From Flavobacteriales bacterium (GTDB lineage: Bacteria > Bacteroidota > Bacteroidia > Flavobacteriales_F > PHOS-HE28), in contig JADKHI010000006.1 in the NCBI GenBank assembly GCA_016721825.1, positions 1 to 64,000 of the forward strand: a stretch of 64,000 bases of DNA. Direction: 5' to 3'. This document shows positions 35,639 to 44,973 of the stretch, piece after piece (position 1 is the first letter of the stretch; the number at the start of each line of letters is the position of its first letter). The notes under the pieces are model-generated. The model worked only from the letters and a program-made list of their open reading frames with translations, had not been told where the DNA came from and ran no database searches. Both the position numbers and the translations under genes were made by a program.

Positions 35639-37924
35639 ATGGAGATCGAAGTGACCGAAATGGCCACGACCGCCGCCGCGTTCGTTAACAGCACCGACCG
35701 GCATGTGTTCCTCACGGGCAAGGCGGGTACGGGGAAGACGACCTTTCTGCGGCAGCTGGCCGAGCGTACGCATAAGCGCTATGTCATCCTCGCCCCTACG
35801 GGCATCGCCGCGCTCAACGCGAAGGGCGTGACGCTGCACTCGCAGTTCCTGTTCCCGCTCGGATCTTTCATTCCGGAACGCAACGCTCCAGAGGAGGTGA
35901 ACGCCCTTGGCAGCTTCTGGGACCGCGACAACCTCACGCGCAAGCACCCCCTCAATGGCATGCGGCGCAACGTGTTGCGCGAAGTGGACCTCTTGATCAT
36001 CGACGAGGTGAGCATGCTGCGCGCTGACCTGCTTGATGCGGTGGACCATCGCATGCGCTGGGTGAAAGGGCGGTATGATCGCAGTTTCGGTGGTGCGCAG
36101 GTGCTGCTGATCGGCGACCTGTACCAACTTCCGCCCGTGGTGAAGGACCACGAATGGAGCGTACTGAAGCGTTACTACAAGAGCCCGCATTTCTTCGAGG
36201 CGCATGTGCTTCGCCCTTACTCCGACGGAAGCGGTGGCTTCGTACACATCGAGCTGGACAAGATCTTCCGCCAGCAGGATGAACGCTTCATCCGCATCCT
36301 CAACAACTTCCGCAACAACACAGTGACCGCAGAGGATGTTGCCGCGCTCAACCAGCACTACCGCCCGGAGGTCCGCAAGGAAGATGAAGGCATCATCACC
36401 CTTACCACCCACAACCACAAGGCGGACGAGCTGAACCGACGGGCTCTTGACCGGCTTCCAGGCCCTTCAAGCACCTTCGAAGCGGAAGTTGACGGTGAGT
36501 TCCCCGAAAGCATGTTCCCCTTGAACCCCTCATTGGAGCTCCGCGTGGGCGCCCAAGTGATGTTCACGCGCAACGACCCTGAACGGTCCTACTTCAATGG
36601 CAAGCTGGCCCAGGTGACGCGCATCGAAAAGGAGTCCATCGAAGTGGCGATGCACGACGGCGGCACACCCTATGTGCTGAAGAAGGAACGCTGGGAGAAC
36701 AAGCGCTACAAGGTGCTCGATGACACCAAGGAGCTTATGGAGGACATCATCGGCGTCTTCGATCACTACCCGGTCAAACTGGCGTGGGCCATCACCGTAC
36801 ACAAGAGCCAGGGCCTCACCTTCGACAAGGCCATCATCGATGTGGGACAGGCCTTCGCGCCCGGGCAGGTCTATGTGGCGCTCTCGCGGCTTCGCAGCCT
36901 GGACGGGCTCATTCTGCGCACCCCCATCAACCCCGGCGTGGTGAGCAGCGATGCGGAAGTGGTGGCCTTCACCGCTCGCAAGGAGGACGCGTCCGTGCTG
37001 CCCGACCTGCTGAAGGACCAACAACAAGGCTACGTGCGCGAGGTGCTTTCCACCACCTTTCACCTGGACCCACTGCTGAAGCTGGCCGAACGGGTCTTCA
37101 AGGCGCACGAGAACACCTTCTTCGCCGACACGGCCATCCGGCAGGGGCTTGTGGACCTGGTCGAGGAGCTGAATCGGGAATCGGAGAACACCTTGAAGTT
37201 CCGGGGACAGCTGATGCGCTTGCTGGCCGCTCGTACGGATGCGGAGCTGTTGAACCGGCTGGAGAAGGGCGGTGCCTACTATTCCGACCTTTTGCTGGCC
37301 CGGGTGAAGGACCTGCTTCGGAACAAGGCCGTGCTGGAGCGTCTTACCGGCACCAAGGCTTACCGTGAGGATCTCGACGACCTGGATTCGGCGCTGATGC
37401 GCAAGCTGGCCGCGATCGGCAAGGCGGGTCACATCACCCAGTGCATATTGAACAACAAGGAGGTGACGCGCCACGAAGGCGTGGAGAAGCGACTGCACGA
37501 CAAGCGGCAGGCAGTGTTGGAACAGGTGGCGGCTTACATGGCAGAGCATCACCCAGTGGGTAAAGGCAAGAGCGGCCGCGTGCGGAAGAAGCGAGGGGAA
37601 GGCGGCCCGGAGGGCAAGCCGCAGAAGGGGGACAGTTACAAGCTGTCCTGCACCCTCTTCGCTGAAGGGCTGAGCCTGGAGGCCATCGCCGAAAAGCGGG
37701 GGTTGACGAAGACCACCATTGAGAGCCACATGGCCCCGGGGATCCGCAGCGGGGAGGTGGACATCACGCGGATCCTGCCGAAAGAGGACCTGGAACGCAT
37801 GGCCGCCCGCATCGCCGAGGAACCCGAAGCGAACACGAAAGCCCTGCACACGCACTTCAACGGGGCTTACTCCTACGGCCAGATCCGGATGGTTCAGGCC
37901 TGGTCCGAGCACAAGGGCGTCTGA
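35639..37924 (+). CDS. PIF1-like superfamily 1 helicase with C-terminal HTH domain
   Basis: 761 residues from ATG 35639, chosen because the earlier in-frame ATG adds a disordered extension. Walker A is FLTGKAGTGKTTFLRQL, Walker B is LLIIDEVSMLRADLLD, followed by LLIGDLYQLPPVV (motif III) and AITVHKSQGLTFD, YVALSRLRSLDG (motifs V and VI). These mark a Pif1/RecD-like 5'-3' DNA helicase. The C-terminal 200 residues include a basic linker and a helix-turn-helix (YKLSCTLFAEGLSLEAIAEK, TIESHMAPGI) like that at the end of RecQ proteins. Cytoplasmic; role probably in replication or G-quadruplex processing. Confidence 0.85.
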   Translation: MEIEVTEMATTAAAFVNSTDRHVFLTGKAGTGKTTFLRQLAERTHKRYVILAPTGIAALNAKGVTLHSQFLFPLGSFIPERNAPEEVNALGSFWDRDNLTRKHPLNGMRRNVLREVDLLIIDEVSMLRADLLDAVDHRMRWVKGRYDRSFGGAQVLLIGDLYQLPPVVKDHEWSVLKRYYKSPHFFEAHVLRPYSDGSGGFVHIELDKIFRQQDERFIRILNNFRNNTVTAEDVAALNQHYRPEVRKEDEGIITLTTHNHKADELNRRALDRLPGPSSTFEAEVDGEFPESMFPLNPSLELRVGAQVMFTRNDPERSYFNGKLAQVTRIEKESIEVAMHDGGTPYVLKKERWENKRYKVLDDTKELMEDIIGVFDHYPVKLAWAITVHKSQGLTFDKAIIDVGQAFAPGQVYVALSRLRSLDGLILRTPINPGVVSSDAEVVAFTARKEDASVLPDLLKDQQQGYVREVLSTTFHLDPLLKLAERVFKAHENTFFADTAIRQGLVDLVEELNRESENTLKFRGQLMRLLAARTDAELLNRLEKGGAYYSDLLLARVKDLLRNKAVLERLTGTKAYREDLDDLDSALMRKLAAIGKAGHITQCILNNKEVTRHEGVEKRLHDKRQAVLEQVAAYMAEHHPVGKGKSGRVRKKRGEGGPEGKPQKGDSYKLSCTLFAEGLSLEAIAEKRGLTKTTIESHMAPGIRSGEVDITRILPKEDLERMAARIAEEPEANTKALHTHFNGAYSYGQIRMVQAWSEHKGV

Positions 37925-37987
37925 GGGGGCGAAGGGGGGGAAGACCTTTATTCGCACCCGATCGTCGGCGGGGACGTTCAATGCCGC

Positions 37988-37995
37988 TACTTTTG
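37988..37995 (+). promoter_or_regulatory. -7 box of the cold-shock gene
   Basis: TACTTTTG, an exact TAnnTTTG match, 49 bases before the ATG. It places the transcript start just ahead of the leader hairpin at 38005. Confidence 0.6.
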
Positions 37996-38004
37996 CGCCC
38001 TAAT

Positions 38005-38026
38005 GCATCGGTGCTTTTACCGATGC
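38005..38026 (+). promoter_or_regulatory. 5' leader hairpin of the cold-shock gene
   Basis: GCATCGGT and ACCGATGC form a perfect 8-bp stem with a 6-base loop (GCTTTT), right at the predicted 5' end of the mRNA. It could stabilise the mRNA or act as a temperature-sensitive element (inference). Confidence 0.6.
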
Positions 38027-38044
38027 TCAACACCAAGTAGTACA

Positions 38045-38236
38045 ATGGCAAGTGGTAAAGTAAAGTTCTTCAACACGGAGAAAGGTTTCGGGTTCATCAC
38101 CCCTGACGAAGGCGGCAAGGACGTATTCGTCCACAAGACCGGCACCCGTGACGCCCTCTGGGAAGGTGACGCTGTCACCTACGAAGTGGAAGAGAGCCCC
38201 AAGGGCCTCAACGCTGTGAACGTGAAGAAGGCCTAA
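38045..38236 (+). CDS. cspA: cold-shock protein (CspA family)
   Basis: 63 residues. GKVKFFNTEKGFGFIT contains RNP1-like KGFGFI, and DVFVHKTG is RNP2. A five-stranded OB fold that binds single-stranded RNA and DNA and melts mRNA structure. Start at MASGK; upstream in-frame ATG at 38003 lies in the leader hairpin region and is rejected. Own promoter and terminator, so monocistronic. Confidence 0.93.
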   Translation: MASGKVKFFNTEKGFGFITPDEGGKDVFVHKTGTRDALWEGDAVTYEVEESPKGLNAVNVKKA

Positions 38237-38261
38237 GGCCCCATCTACGATCCAAGAACGG

Positions 38262-38291
38262 GAAGCCGGTCCGCAAGGACCGGCTTCTCTC
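38262..38291 (+). terminator. terminator of the cold-shock gene
   Basis: An 11-bp perfect stem (GAAGCCGGTCC with GGACCGGCTTC) with a GCAA tetraloop, followed by TCTC. Confidence 0.75.
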
Positions 38292-38361
38292 ATTCCGGCC
38301 GGTCTGTCGGATCGGCAGCTTCACCCTTGCGGCACGTTCCCTGCTCAGTGCGCCCACCGCC

Positions 38362-39159
38362 ATGCGCTACCGCATCACCACCCTCCTACTGCTGGCGCCA
38401 ATGCTCTCCTTCGCCCAAGCACCCATGACCGACACCAACGCCACCCGCACCTCCATGCTCACCGTTCAGATCTGGAGCGATGTGGTCTGCCCCTTCTGCT
38501 ACATCGGCAAACGTGAGTTCGAGAACGCCCTGGAACGCTTTCCGCACAAGGACAGTGTGCTCGTTGAATGGAAGAGCTTCGAACTGGACCCCAACGCTCC
38601 GGCCACAAGCAACGAGAACACCTATACCATGCTGGCCCGCAAGTATGGAATGAGCATGGATGATGCAAAGGCCCGGGTGACCAGTGTGGCCGATCGCGCA
38701 CGCAGTGTTGGGCTGGACTACAACTTCGAACGGACGGTGATCGTCAACTCCTTCCAAGCACACCGCTTGATCCAACTGGCAAAGTCCAAGGGCCTGGGTG
38801 ATGCTATGGAGGAACGCCTCTTCAAAGCCTACTTCACCGAAGGTGCGAACATCGGCGACCCGACCATATTGGTACGTCTGGGAACGGAGATCGGTCTGGA
38901 TGCGAACGAGGTGAACGACCTGCTTGCTGGACAGGGCTTCAGCGAGGCCGTGCGCACGGACGAATACGAAGCGCAGCAGCTGGGCATCAGGGGTGTGCCC
39001 TTCTTCGCCATCGATCGCAAATACGGGATCAGTGGTGCGCAGAGCGCCGATCATTTCCTGAGTGCGCTTGAGCAGGCTTGGAAAGAGCGCCCTGCCACGG
39101 AGTCGCTGGGAGGTGCCGTGTGCGAGCCGGGCAAGGCTGACTGCCTCCCTGGGGAGTGA
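38362..39159 (+). CDS. DsbA/FrnE-like thiol oxidoreductase
   Basis: 265 residues. An N-terminal hydrophobic stretch (ITTLLLLAPMLSFAQ) looks like a signal peptide, which would make it periplasmic; an internal ATG (MLTVQIW) would give the cytoplasmic form typical of FrnE. The active site is SDVVCPFCYIGK (Cys-Pro-Phe-Cys) in a DsbA-like thioredoxin fold with an inserted helical domain (SMDDAKARVTSVADRARSVG), and the cis-Pro loop is GVPFFAID. A C-terminal CxxxxxxC tail (VCEPGKADC) is extra. It catalyses disulfide formation or isomerisation; the partner is unknown. Confidence 0.85.
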   Translation: MRYRITTLLLLAPMLSFAQAPMTDTNATRTSMLTVQIWSDVVCPFCYIGKREFENALERFPHKDSVLVEWKSFELDPNAPATSNENTYTMLARKYGMSMDDAKARVTSVADRARSVGLDYNFERTVIVNSFQAHRLIQLAKSKGLGDAMEERLFKAYFTEGANIGDPTILVRLGTEIGLDANEVNDLLAGQGFSEAVRTDEYEAQQLGIRGVPFFAIDRKYGISGAQSADHFLSALEQAWKERPATESLGGAVCEPGKADCLPGE

Positions 39160-39202
39160 GCGAAGGCAGCGTTTCGTGCCCATCTTCGGTCTTCATTCCA
39201 AG

Positions 39203-40744
39203 ATGATGCGCCACCAATTGCTCCCCATCGCCGCGGCACTCTGCTTGAGCACTGCTGCCCAACCCACGTCCTCGGGCACCGAATTGTGGGTCACCTACAT
39301 GGAGAACCTGGATCTCCAGTTCAACACCCCGCCGTACTTCGAACTGGTCATTTCCAGCGATGTGGTCACGCAGGGAGAAGTACAGGTGCCCGCCACTGGA
39401 TACGTCATTCCCTTCTCCGTGCCTGCGCAGCACGATACGGTGATCACCCTGCCGACGAACATCTACTATCCCGAAGGTGACGAGGACGTGTTCGACTTCG
39501 GTCTTCGTGTGGTGGCGGATGATCCGGTCAACGTGTATGCCTATCACCATCGGCTCTACTTCTCCGAAGCGTGCATGGCCCTGCCCTACGACCGATTGGG
39601 AAGCGAATACCTGGTGCTTGCGCACGAGGATGCCGTGAACACCTCGCCTTCTGAATTCGTAGTGCTCGCCACCGCGGATTCCACCGTCGTTGAGATCGTG
39701 CCTTCGGTGCTGACCGTAGGATTTCGTCCTCCGGGTGTACCGTATACCGTGTTGCTCGATGAAGGACAGGCCTTCCAACAACAGGCGTTCGGAGACCTCA
39801 GCGGAAGCCGCGTGCGCAGCCTGGACCCTACGAAACCTGTTGCCGTGTTCGCCGGAGCACGACAGGCCCGTGTGAATTGCCAGCTGAGCGCGGACGATCA
39901 CCTCTACCAGCAGATCGAACCCGTCGCCAATTGGGGTCGGCTGTTCCACATCGTGCCGTTCAAGTTCCGCGGAGGGGATGAGTTGCGCGTGCTTTCCGGC
40001 AGTGACAACAACACCATCAGCATCACCGGTCAGGCCCCGGTCGTGTTGGACAGCGGCGAGGTGGCCGATGTATTCATGTCCGCTCCAAGTGCCATCAGTG
40101 CGACCGCACCTGTGGCCGTGGGCCAGTTCAACGAGAGCCAGAACTGCAATCCCGCCAGCGGTGATCCTAGCTACCTATGGATACAACCATCCACATTGCA
40201 GGATGAACGGGCGGTCTGGAGCGCCTTGACCGGAGCGGGCACACCGGAGCACTTCGTGAACGCAGTGGTGGGTGGAGAAGCCGGTGCACCGGTCCTGTTC
40301 TTGGATGGTGTGGATGTCAGCGCGCAGTTGCAGCCGATGAGCGGTGTACCCGGCATCTTCTGGGGCCAATACAGCATCAGCGCTGGCGAGCACAAGCTTG
40401 AGTGCACATCTGGCATGGAAGCCTGGGCCTACGGGTTCGGCGACTATAACAGCTATTCATACCCGCTTGGTTACGGAAGTTCCCCGCTGGCGAATGGAAT
40501 AGAGGACCTTCCGGGAGGGACGCAACTCGTCACCACCTTGTTGCTCACTCAAGGCAGCACGTTCGAAGGAGCACGATGGGGACTGGACACAGGCTCCCAA
40601 CAGTTGGTCATCGATGCCACCGGGCGGGTTGTATGCACCCTCGCCCCTGCTGAACGGTACACGATCGGGCTCGCATCCGGACACTACGTGCTCCGCAGTG
40701 CGGATGCGAACGAAGTCAAGCTCCTTCGATTGATCATCCAATAA
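39203..40744 (+). CDS. secreted protein with IgGFc-binding-like domain
   Basis: About 513 residues. Start chosen at the Met before the signal peptide (RHQLLPIAAALCLSTAAQ). The mature part resembles the IgGFc-binding N-terminal family: GTELWVTYMEN, VNVYAYHHRLYFSEACMALP, GSEYLVLAHED and KPVAVFAGARQARVN are its usual blocks. A short C-terminal beta-sandwich (GTQLVTTLLLTQGST ... GHYVLRSADANEVKLLRLI) resembles a T9SS sorting domain. Likely a surface adhesin-like protein. The leader CCCATCTTCGGT matches those before 13763 and 20977. Convergent with the DUF1501 gene, 3 bases apart. Confidence 0.75.
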   Translation: MMRHQLLPIAAALCLSTAAQPTSSGTELWVTYMENLDLQFNTPPYFELVISSDVVTQGEVQVPATGYVIPFSVPAQHDTVITLPTNIYYPEGDEDVFDFGLRVVADDPVNVYAYHHRLYFSEACMALPYDRLGSEYLVLAHEDAVNTSPSEFVVLATADSTVVEIVPSVLTVGFRPPGVPYTVLLDEGQAFQQQAFGDLSGSRVRSLDPTKPVAVFAGARQARVNCQLSADDHLYQQIEPVANWGRLFHIVPFKFRGGDELRVLSGSDNNTISITGQAPVVLDSGEVADVFMSAPSAISATAPVAVGQFNESQNCNPASGDPSYLWIQPSTLQDERAVWSALTGAGTPEHFVNAVVGGEAGAPVLFLDGVDVSAQLQPMSGVPGIFWGQYSISAGEHKLECTSGMEAWAYGFGDYNSYSYPLGYGSSPLANGIEDLPGGTQLVTTLLLTQGSTFEGARWGLDTGSQQLVIDATGRVVCTLAPAERYTIGLASGHYVLRSADANEVKLLRLIIQ

Positions 40745-40747
40745 CGC

Positions 40748-42331
40748 CTACCGCACCTTCAGCATGCTCTTCACCTGCTGGCGGCCCATGTTCTGGAAGC
40801 GGCAGTAGTACACGCCCGTCGGCATGTCGCCGAGATCACAGTCCACGGTGAAGGTGCCTGTCGGTACGATCTGGTCGACCAGTGTCCGAACCACCTGCCC
40901 CTGCTCGGTGAAGACCTGCAGGACCACGCGTCCACCGGTGGCCTGGTAACGAACGGCCGTGCGTTCGACGAACGGGTTCGGGTACACCTCCAGGATCACT
41001 TCACCCGCGCCCTGGTTCAGTTCGTGCACGCCGACATTGATGCAGCCTTGGGGGTCGATCAAGGCCAGCGGCTGGTAGCTGTTCAGCAGCACGGTGTCCA
41101 CATCGCTCTGTTCCATGCAGAACCAATCCTTCAGCACCGAGGCGTACACGGAACGGAAGTCATACTGCATGGCGAGGTTCGTGCTCGGCGTGGTGTTGGT
41201 GGGAATGACAGGGTTGGTGCCAAGCATACCGGGGATCACCTTGTTGCCGAAGAGGAACATGGGCAGGGCGCTTCCATGATCCGTGCCACCCGATCCATTG
41301 CTCATGATGCGCCGCCCGAACTCGGAGAAGGTCATGCCTGTCACACGATCGGCGATGCCAAGGAGTTGGAGATCATCCTGGAAGGCATGTATGGAGTCGC
41401 TGACGCCTTGCAGCAGGTTGGCATGCATGCCGATGGTGTGGTCCACGCTGTCGGTCTGCTGCGCATGCGTGTCAAAGCCGGTGGCGCTGACCCAATAGAT
41501 GCGCGTCTTGAGGCCACCACAGATCAGCTGAGCCACGATCTTCAGTGCTTGTGAGAGCTTCGCTCCGGGCTGGTTGCCGGTCGGATACAGCGTGCTCATG
41601 TTGCACCCGGGCAGCGCTGCGTTCTCGATCACATCGCCGTACAGGTCGGTCTGGCGCTGCACCGTCCGCGTGAAATCCAACTTCGAACCCTTGCAATCCG
41701 CGGTCACCGGATCCACGAAAAGATTGCCCGTGAGGTTGAGCGGATCATCGGTGTTGTAGATGGACGCGCCCATGCTGATGCCCATGTACTGGAGGCCGAT
41801 GGTCACCGGTCCGCCAATGCGGATGGCCAACGGATCAGGCATCGTGGCGTTCGGATAGCCGACCGGGTAGTTCGGATACTCTTGATGCAGGTAGCGACCG
41901 GTCCAACCGCTATCGAGCAATTGGTTGCTGTCCGCACCGGTCTCCCAGATATCGGTACTGCGGAAGTGTGAGAACTCCGGGTTCGGATAGCCGACGCCTT
42001 GCACGATGGAGAGCTTGCCCTGGTCCCACAGCTCCTTCATGCCGTCCATGGCCGGATGCAGGCCGGTGGCACCGCCGAGCCCTTGCAGCGGAAGCACCTG
42101 CCCCTGCGGGATCATGATGTTGCTACGGAACTGGTTCAGCAAGGAATACTGGTCCAGCGGGATCACGGTGTTGAGGCCGTCGTTCCCACCGTACAGCTGC
42201 ACGATCACCAGGACGCGGTCCTCGGCGGCGCGATCGAACATGGGAGCCATCAGCGGATTCGCGATGCCACGCACGGCCAGTCCACCCACTGAGGCGGCAG
42301 AAACGGAACGAAGGAAGGTTCGTCTTTGCAT
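40748..42331 (-). CDS. DUF1501 protein with T9SS sorting domain
   Basis: 527 residues. Begins MQRRTFLRSVSAASVGG, a Tat-like twin-arginine signal. The DUF1501 body is marked by QLYGGNDGLNTVIP, FDTHAQQ and MTFSEFGRRIMSNGSGGTDH, the sulfatase-like metal site of the family. Ends in a T9SS domain (EVYPNPFVERTAVRYQ ... PTGVYYCRF). Three bases downstream of the DUF1800 gene, its constant partner in many Bacteroidota and Planctomycetota. The pair is exported and of unknown biochemical role. Confidence 0.88.
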   Translation of the reverse strand: MQRRTFLRSVSAASVGGLAVRGIANPLMAPMFDRAAEDRVLVIVQLYGGNDGLNTVIPLDQYSLLNQFRSNIMIPQGQVLPLQGLGGATGLHPAMDGMKELWDQGKLSIVQGVGYPNPEFSHFRSTDIWETGADSNQLLDSGWTGRYLHQEYPNYPVGYPNATMPDPLAIRIGGPVTIGLQYMGISMGASIYNTDDPLNLTGNLFVDPVTADCKGSKLDFTRTVQRQTDLYGDVIENAALPGCNMSTLYPTGNQPGAKLSQALKIVAQLICGGLKTRIYWVSATGFDTHAQQTDSVDHTIGMHANLLQGVSDSIHAFQDDLQLLGIADRVTGMTFSEFGRRIMSNGSGGTDHGSALPMFLFGNKVIPGMLGTNPVIPTNTTPSTNLAMQYDFRSVYASVLKDWFCMEQSDVDTVLLNSYQPLALIDPQGCINVGVHELNQGAGEVILEVYPNPFVERTAVRYQATGGRVVLQVFTEQGQVVRTLVDQIVPTGTFTVDCDLGDMPTGVYYCRFQNMGRQQVKSMLKVR

Positions 42332-42334
42332 GGC

Positions 42335-43942
42335 TCAGAAGAGGTGATGTTCAGCGGCCTGTTGCATGTCACCGATCAGCCAATGCAGGATGTCGGGCAC
42401 CAGCTGTGCGGCCATATCGGTGGTGTTCGGATCCGCCAAGTAGGTCTGGTAGGCGTCGGTCCAGTATTGATCGTTCATCTGCCCAAGCAGCAGGTACTGG
42501 ATCTTCAGGTCATCCATCACCTGAAAGGAAATGGGGGTGACATAGAAGAGGTCGGCCAGCTGCTGGATCAAGGCATTGGGATCCTCGGGCGTCACCAGTT
42601 GCTGGGTGAAGGCCATGAAGTCCACCTTGAACTCAAGGTTGGCGCTGGCCGCTTGCACCGTGGCCGCAGGTGTGTTGAAGGACCCGTACGTTATGCCCAG
42701 CAACGAGTTGTTCCGCGCGGGATAGCTCGCCGTATCCAGCCAGAGGTCATCGTATGAGGGATACAGGTAGTAGGCGGGCCACCCGGCCACGTTGGGGGGG
42801 TCGGCGATGTTCTGTCCTGCATAGTCGATCAGCCAATAGAGGTCGCGCCAGGTGATGTACTGCGCTTCGAACAGGCTGTTGTCCGGGAAGGGCTGACCGA
42901 AGAGGCGCAGCTCGCCGATCACCAGGTCCACGGGCGGCTTGATCATGCAACCCCGAATGTCCGCACTGAAGAAATGATCACTGGTGAGCAGGGCCCGCAC
43001 CACCGTACGCATCTGGTCAGGCTCGTTGAGGTTGTCGCGGAAGAGCTGTGCCAAGGGCTCGATCACGTCGGTTTCCACGGCAGCATCGATGGAGCCGTGA
43101 ACGAAGAAGCGGTAAAGCTCGCGGCAGACGAAGAGCGAGCACTCGTCCTTCGCCAGGATCATGTCCAGCAAGGCGTTCAGTTCGTTCTCACCAGCGTTCG
43201 GCCCGTTCTGCCCAGTGATCACCGTGTTGTTGAAGAAGGCTGAGAACTGCTTGTCCGTCTGCGTGTGATTGAAGGGCAGGAAGATGGTCTGCGGAAGCAC
43301 CGGCACCCCACCGCTCTCGTCGATCACCGTCCAGCCGGTGAGCACGCGCGCAGCGGCCTGTACATCCGGTTCGGTATAGCCCGACCCCTGACCAAGCATG
43401 AAGAGCTCCATGAGCTCGCGTCCGTAGTTCTCGTCCGGTGCGCTGGCCACGTTCAGGTACCCGTTCAAGTAGACCATCATGGCCGGCTCCAGCGTCACGT
43501 CGTAGATCAGCTGCTTGAAGTTGCCGATGCATTGTGTGCGGAGCACCTGGTTCAACGTGTAAGAGGCCTCGGAGTTGAACACGATGCCGATCTGCGTGGG
43601 CATGTGGTTGTGCCAGAAGAGCACGAGCTTTTCGCGCAGGGTGCGGTCCTGCCCCACCATCAGTCCCATCCACCAGCTGGCCCAGGAGCCAATGCGCGCG
43701 CTGATCACATCCGAGTCGTTCGGAGGGTTGCGGGGCGTGTTCACCCAGGTTGAACCGAAGGGTACGATCGCGTCGATCAGGTTCGGGTCCGGGTTGTTGT
43801 TGCCATCAGGCGCACTGTATGCCTTGATCGGTGGCGCCGTACTGTTGGTGAAGGCGAGCAGCTCGTCGATCACCTGATCCAGCGTCATGCCTGCGAAGTG
43901 CGACAGGTCGCCCGGCGTGCAGCCGAAGAGGGATCGACGCAC
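42335..43942 (-). CDS. DUF1800 protein (start uncertain)
   Basis: 535 residues in the main frame. RRSLFGCTPGDLSHFAGM is the typical N-terminus of DUF1800, with WWMGLMVGQDRTLREKLVLF, LRTQCIGNFKQLIYDV and NYGRELMELFMLG downstream. The frame begins at a GTG (43942); an ATG at 43968 (MDRQ) would join it if one base were removed, giving the expected PELSHLVRRSLFG, so a frameshift near 43950-43960 is likely. No signal peptide is visible, perhaps hidden by this break. Co-transcribed with the DUF1501 gene. Confidence 0.85.
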   Translation of the reverse strand: MRRSLFGCTPGDLSHFAGMTLDQVIDELLAFTNSTAPPIKAYSAPDGNNNPDPNLIDAIVPFGSTWVNTPRNPPNDSDVISARIGSWASWWMGLMVGQDRTLREKLVLFWHNHMPTQIGIVFNSEASYTLNQVLRTQCIGNFKQLIYDVTLEPAMMVYLNGYLNVASAPDENYGRELMELFMLGQGSGYTEPDVQAAARVLTGWTVIDESGGVPVLPQTIFLPFNHTQTDKQFSAFFNNTVITGQNGPNAGENELNALLDMILAKDECSLFVCRELYRFFVHGSIDAAVETDVIEPLAQLFRDNLNEPDQMRTVVRALLTSDHFFSADIRGCMIKPPVDLVIGELRLFGQPFPDNSLFEAQYITWRDLYWLIDYAGQNIADPPNVAGWPAYYLYPSYDDLWLDTASYPARNNSLLGITYGSFNTPAATVQAASANLEFKVDFMAFTQQLVTPEDPNALIQQLADLFYVTPISFQVMDDLKIQYLLLGQMNDQYWTDAYQTYLADPNTTDMAAQLVPDILHWLIGDMQQAAEHHLF

Positions 43943-44136
43943 CAGGTGGCTCAGCTCTGGCGGTCCATGTTCCGTTCAAAGCAGTGGACGCACGAACGGA
44001 ACGAAGGTTCGATCGCGGCATAGAACTTCATGCCAAGTTAAAGTCACCTTCATCCAACGTTCCGCGACCTTGGAACCGATCATCAACAGCCGCATCTTAG
44101 CGGTCCGCTCGGCGCATACGCTTTAGTGGACCATGT

Positions 44137-44898
44137 ATGAAGCTTATCTCTTTCAATGTGAACGGCATCCGTGCCAGTGTGGGTAAGGGCCTGCAAGACA
44201 CCCTTCGGCAGCTCAACGCCGACATCATTTGCTTTCAGGAAACGAAGGCCACACCCGAACAGGTGGCCGCGGCGCTTGGCGGGGTGGACGGCTACCACGT
44301 GAACGCCTATGGCGCGGTGAAGCTCGGATACAGCGGCACGGCGATCGCCAGCAAGGAGAAGCCCGCCAAGGTCGACTTCGGCATCGGCATGCCAGGGCAC
44401 GACGACGAAGGCCGGGTGGTGACCTGCACCTTCAAGGAGGCCGTCGTGGTGTGCGTGTACACCCCCAACAGCGGCGAGGGCATGAAACGCCTGGACTACC
44501 GCGGGGATTGGGATGTGGCCTTCCGCAGCTACGTGACCAAGCTCGCCAAAGGCAAGCTTCCCGTGATCGTTACCGGCGACCTGAACGTGGCGCACCAGCC
44601 CATCGACATCGCGCGACCGAAGGAGAACTACAACAAGACCAGCGGCTACACCCAGCCGGAGATCGACGGGATCACGAGCCTGTTGGAAGCTGGCTTCGTG
44701 GACACGTTCCGCCACCTGCACCCCACCGAAGTGAAGTACAGCTGGTGGAGCCAGCGTTTCGGGGCCCGCGCCAAGAACGTGGGCTGGCGCATCGACTACG
44801 TGCTGGTGAGCGCGGGCTTCGAGAAGCAAGTGAAGGATGCTTTCATCCTCAACGAGGTGATGGGCTCGGACCATTGCCCGGTGGGGATCACGTGGTGA
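44137..44898 (+). CDS. xth: exodeoxyribonuclease III / AP endonuclease
   Basis: 253 residues, full length for the family. KLISFNVNGIRA, CFQETKA (metal Glu), YGAVKLGYSGTAI, VYTPNSG, VTGDLNVAHQ (Asp/Asn), WWSQRFGARAKNVGWRIDY and the final GSDHCPVG (catalytic His) are all present. The enzyme cuts at abasic sites and trims 3' ends in base-excision repair, in the cytoplasm. Divergent from the DUF1800 gene and 75 bases before the DNA methyltransferase. Confidence 0.95.
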   Translation: MKLISFNVNGIRASVGKGLQDTLRQLNADIICFQETKATPEQVAAALGGVDGYHVNAYGAVKLGYSGTAIASKEKPAKVDFGIGMPGHDDEGRVVTCTFKEAVVVCVYTPNSGEGMKRLDYRGDWDVAFRSYVTKLAKGKLPVIVTGDLNVAHQPIDIARPKENYNKTSGYTQPEIDGITSLLEAGFVDTFRHLHPTEVKYSWWSQRFGARAKNVGWRIDYVLVSAGFEKQVKDAFILNEVMGSDHCPVGITW

Positions 44899-44934
44899 CC
44901 ACAACACGTTGTTGATGAAGGATAACCCTACCTC

Positions 44935-44965
44935 TTGATCGGGGCGGGGGCGGATCCTAGTTTCG
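44935..44965 (+). promoter_or_regulatory. promoter of the DNA methyltransferase
   Basis: TTG (44935-44937) and TAGTTTCG (44958-44965) with a 20-base spacer, a textbook Bacteroidota -33/-7 pair. The ATG follows eight bases later. Confidence 0.65.
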
Positions 44966-44973
44966 GCCCGTTG

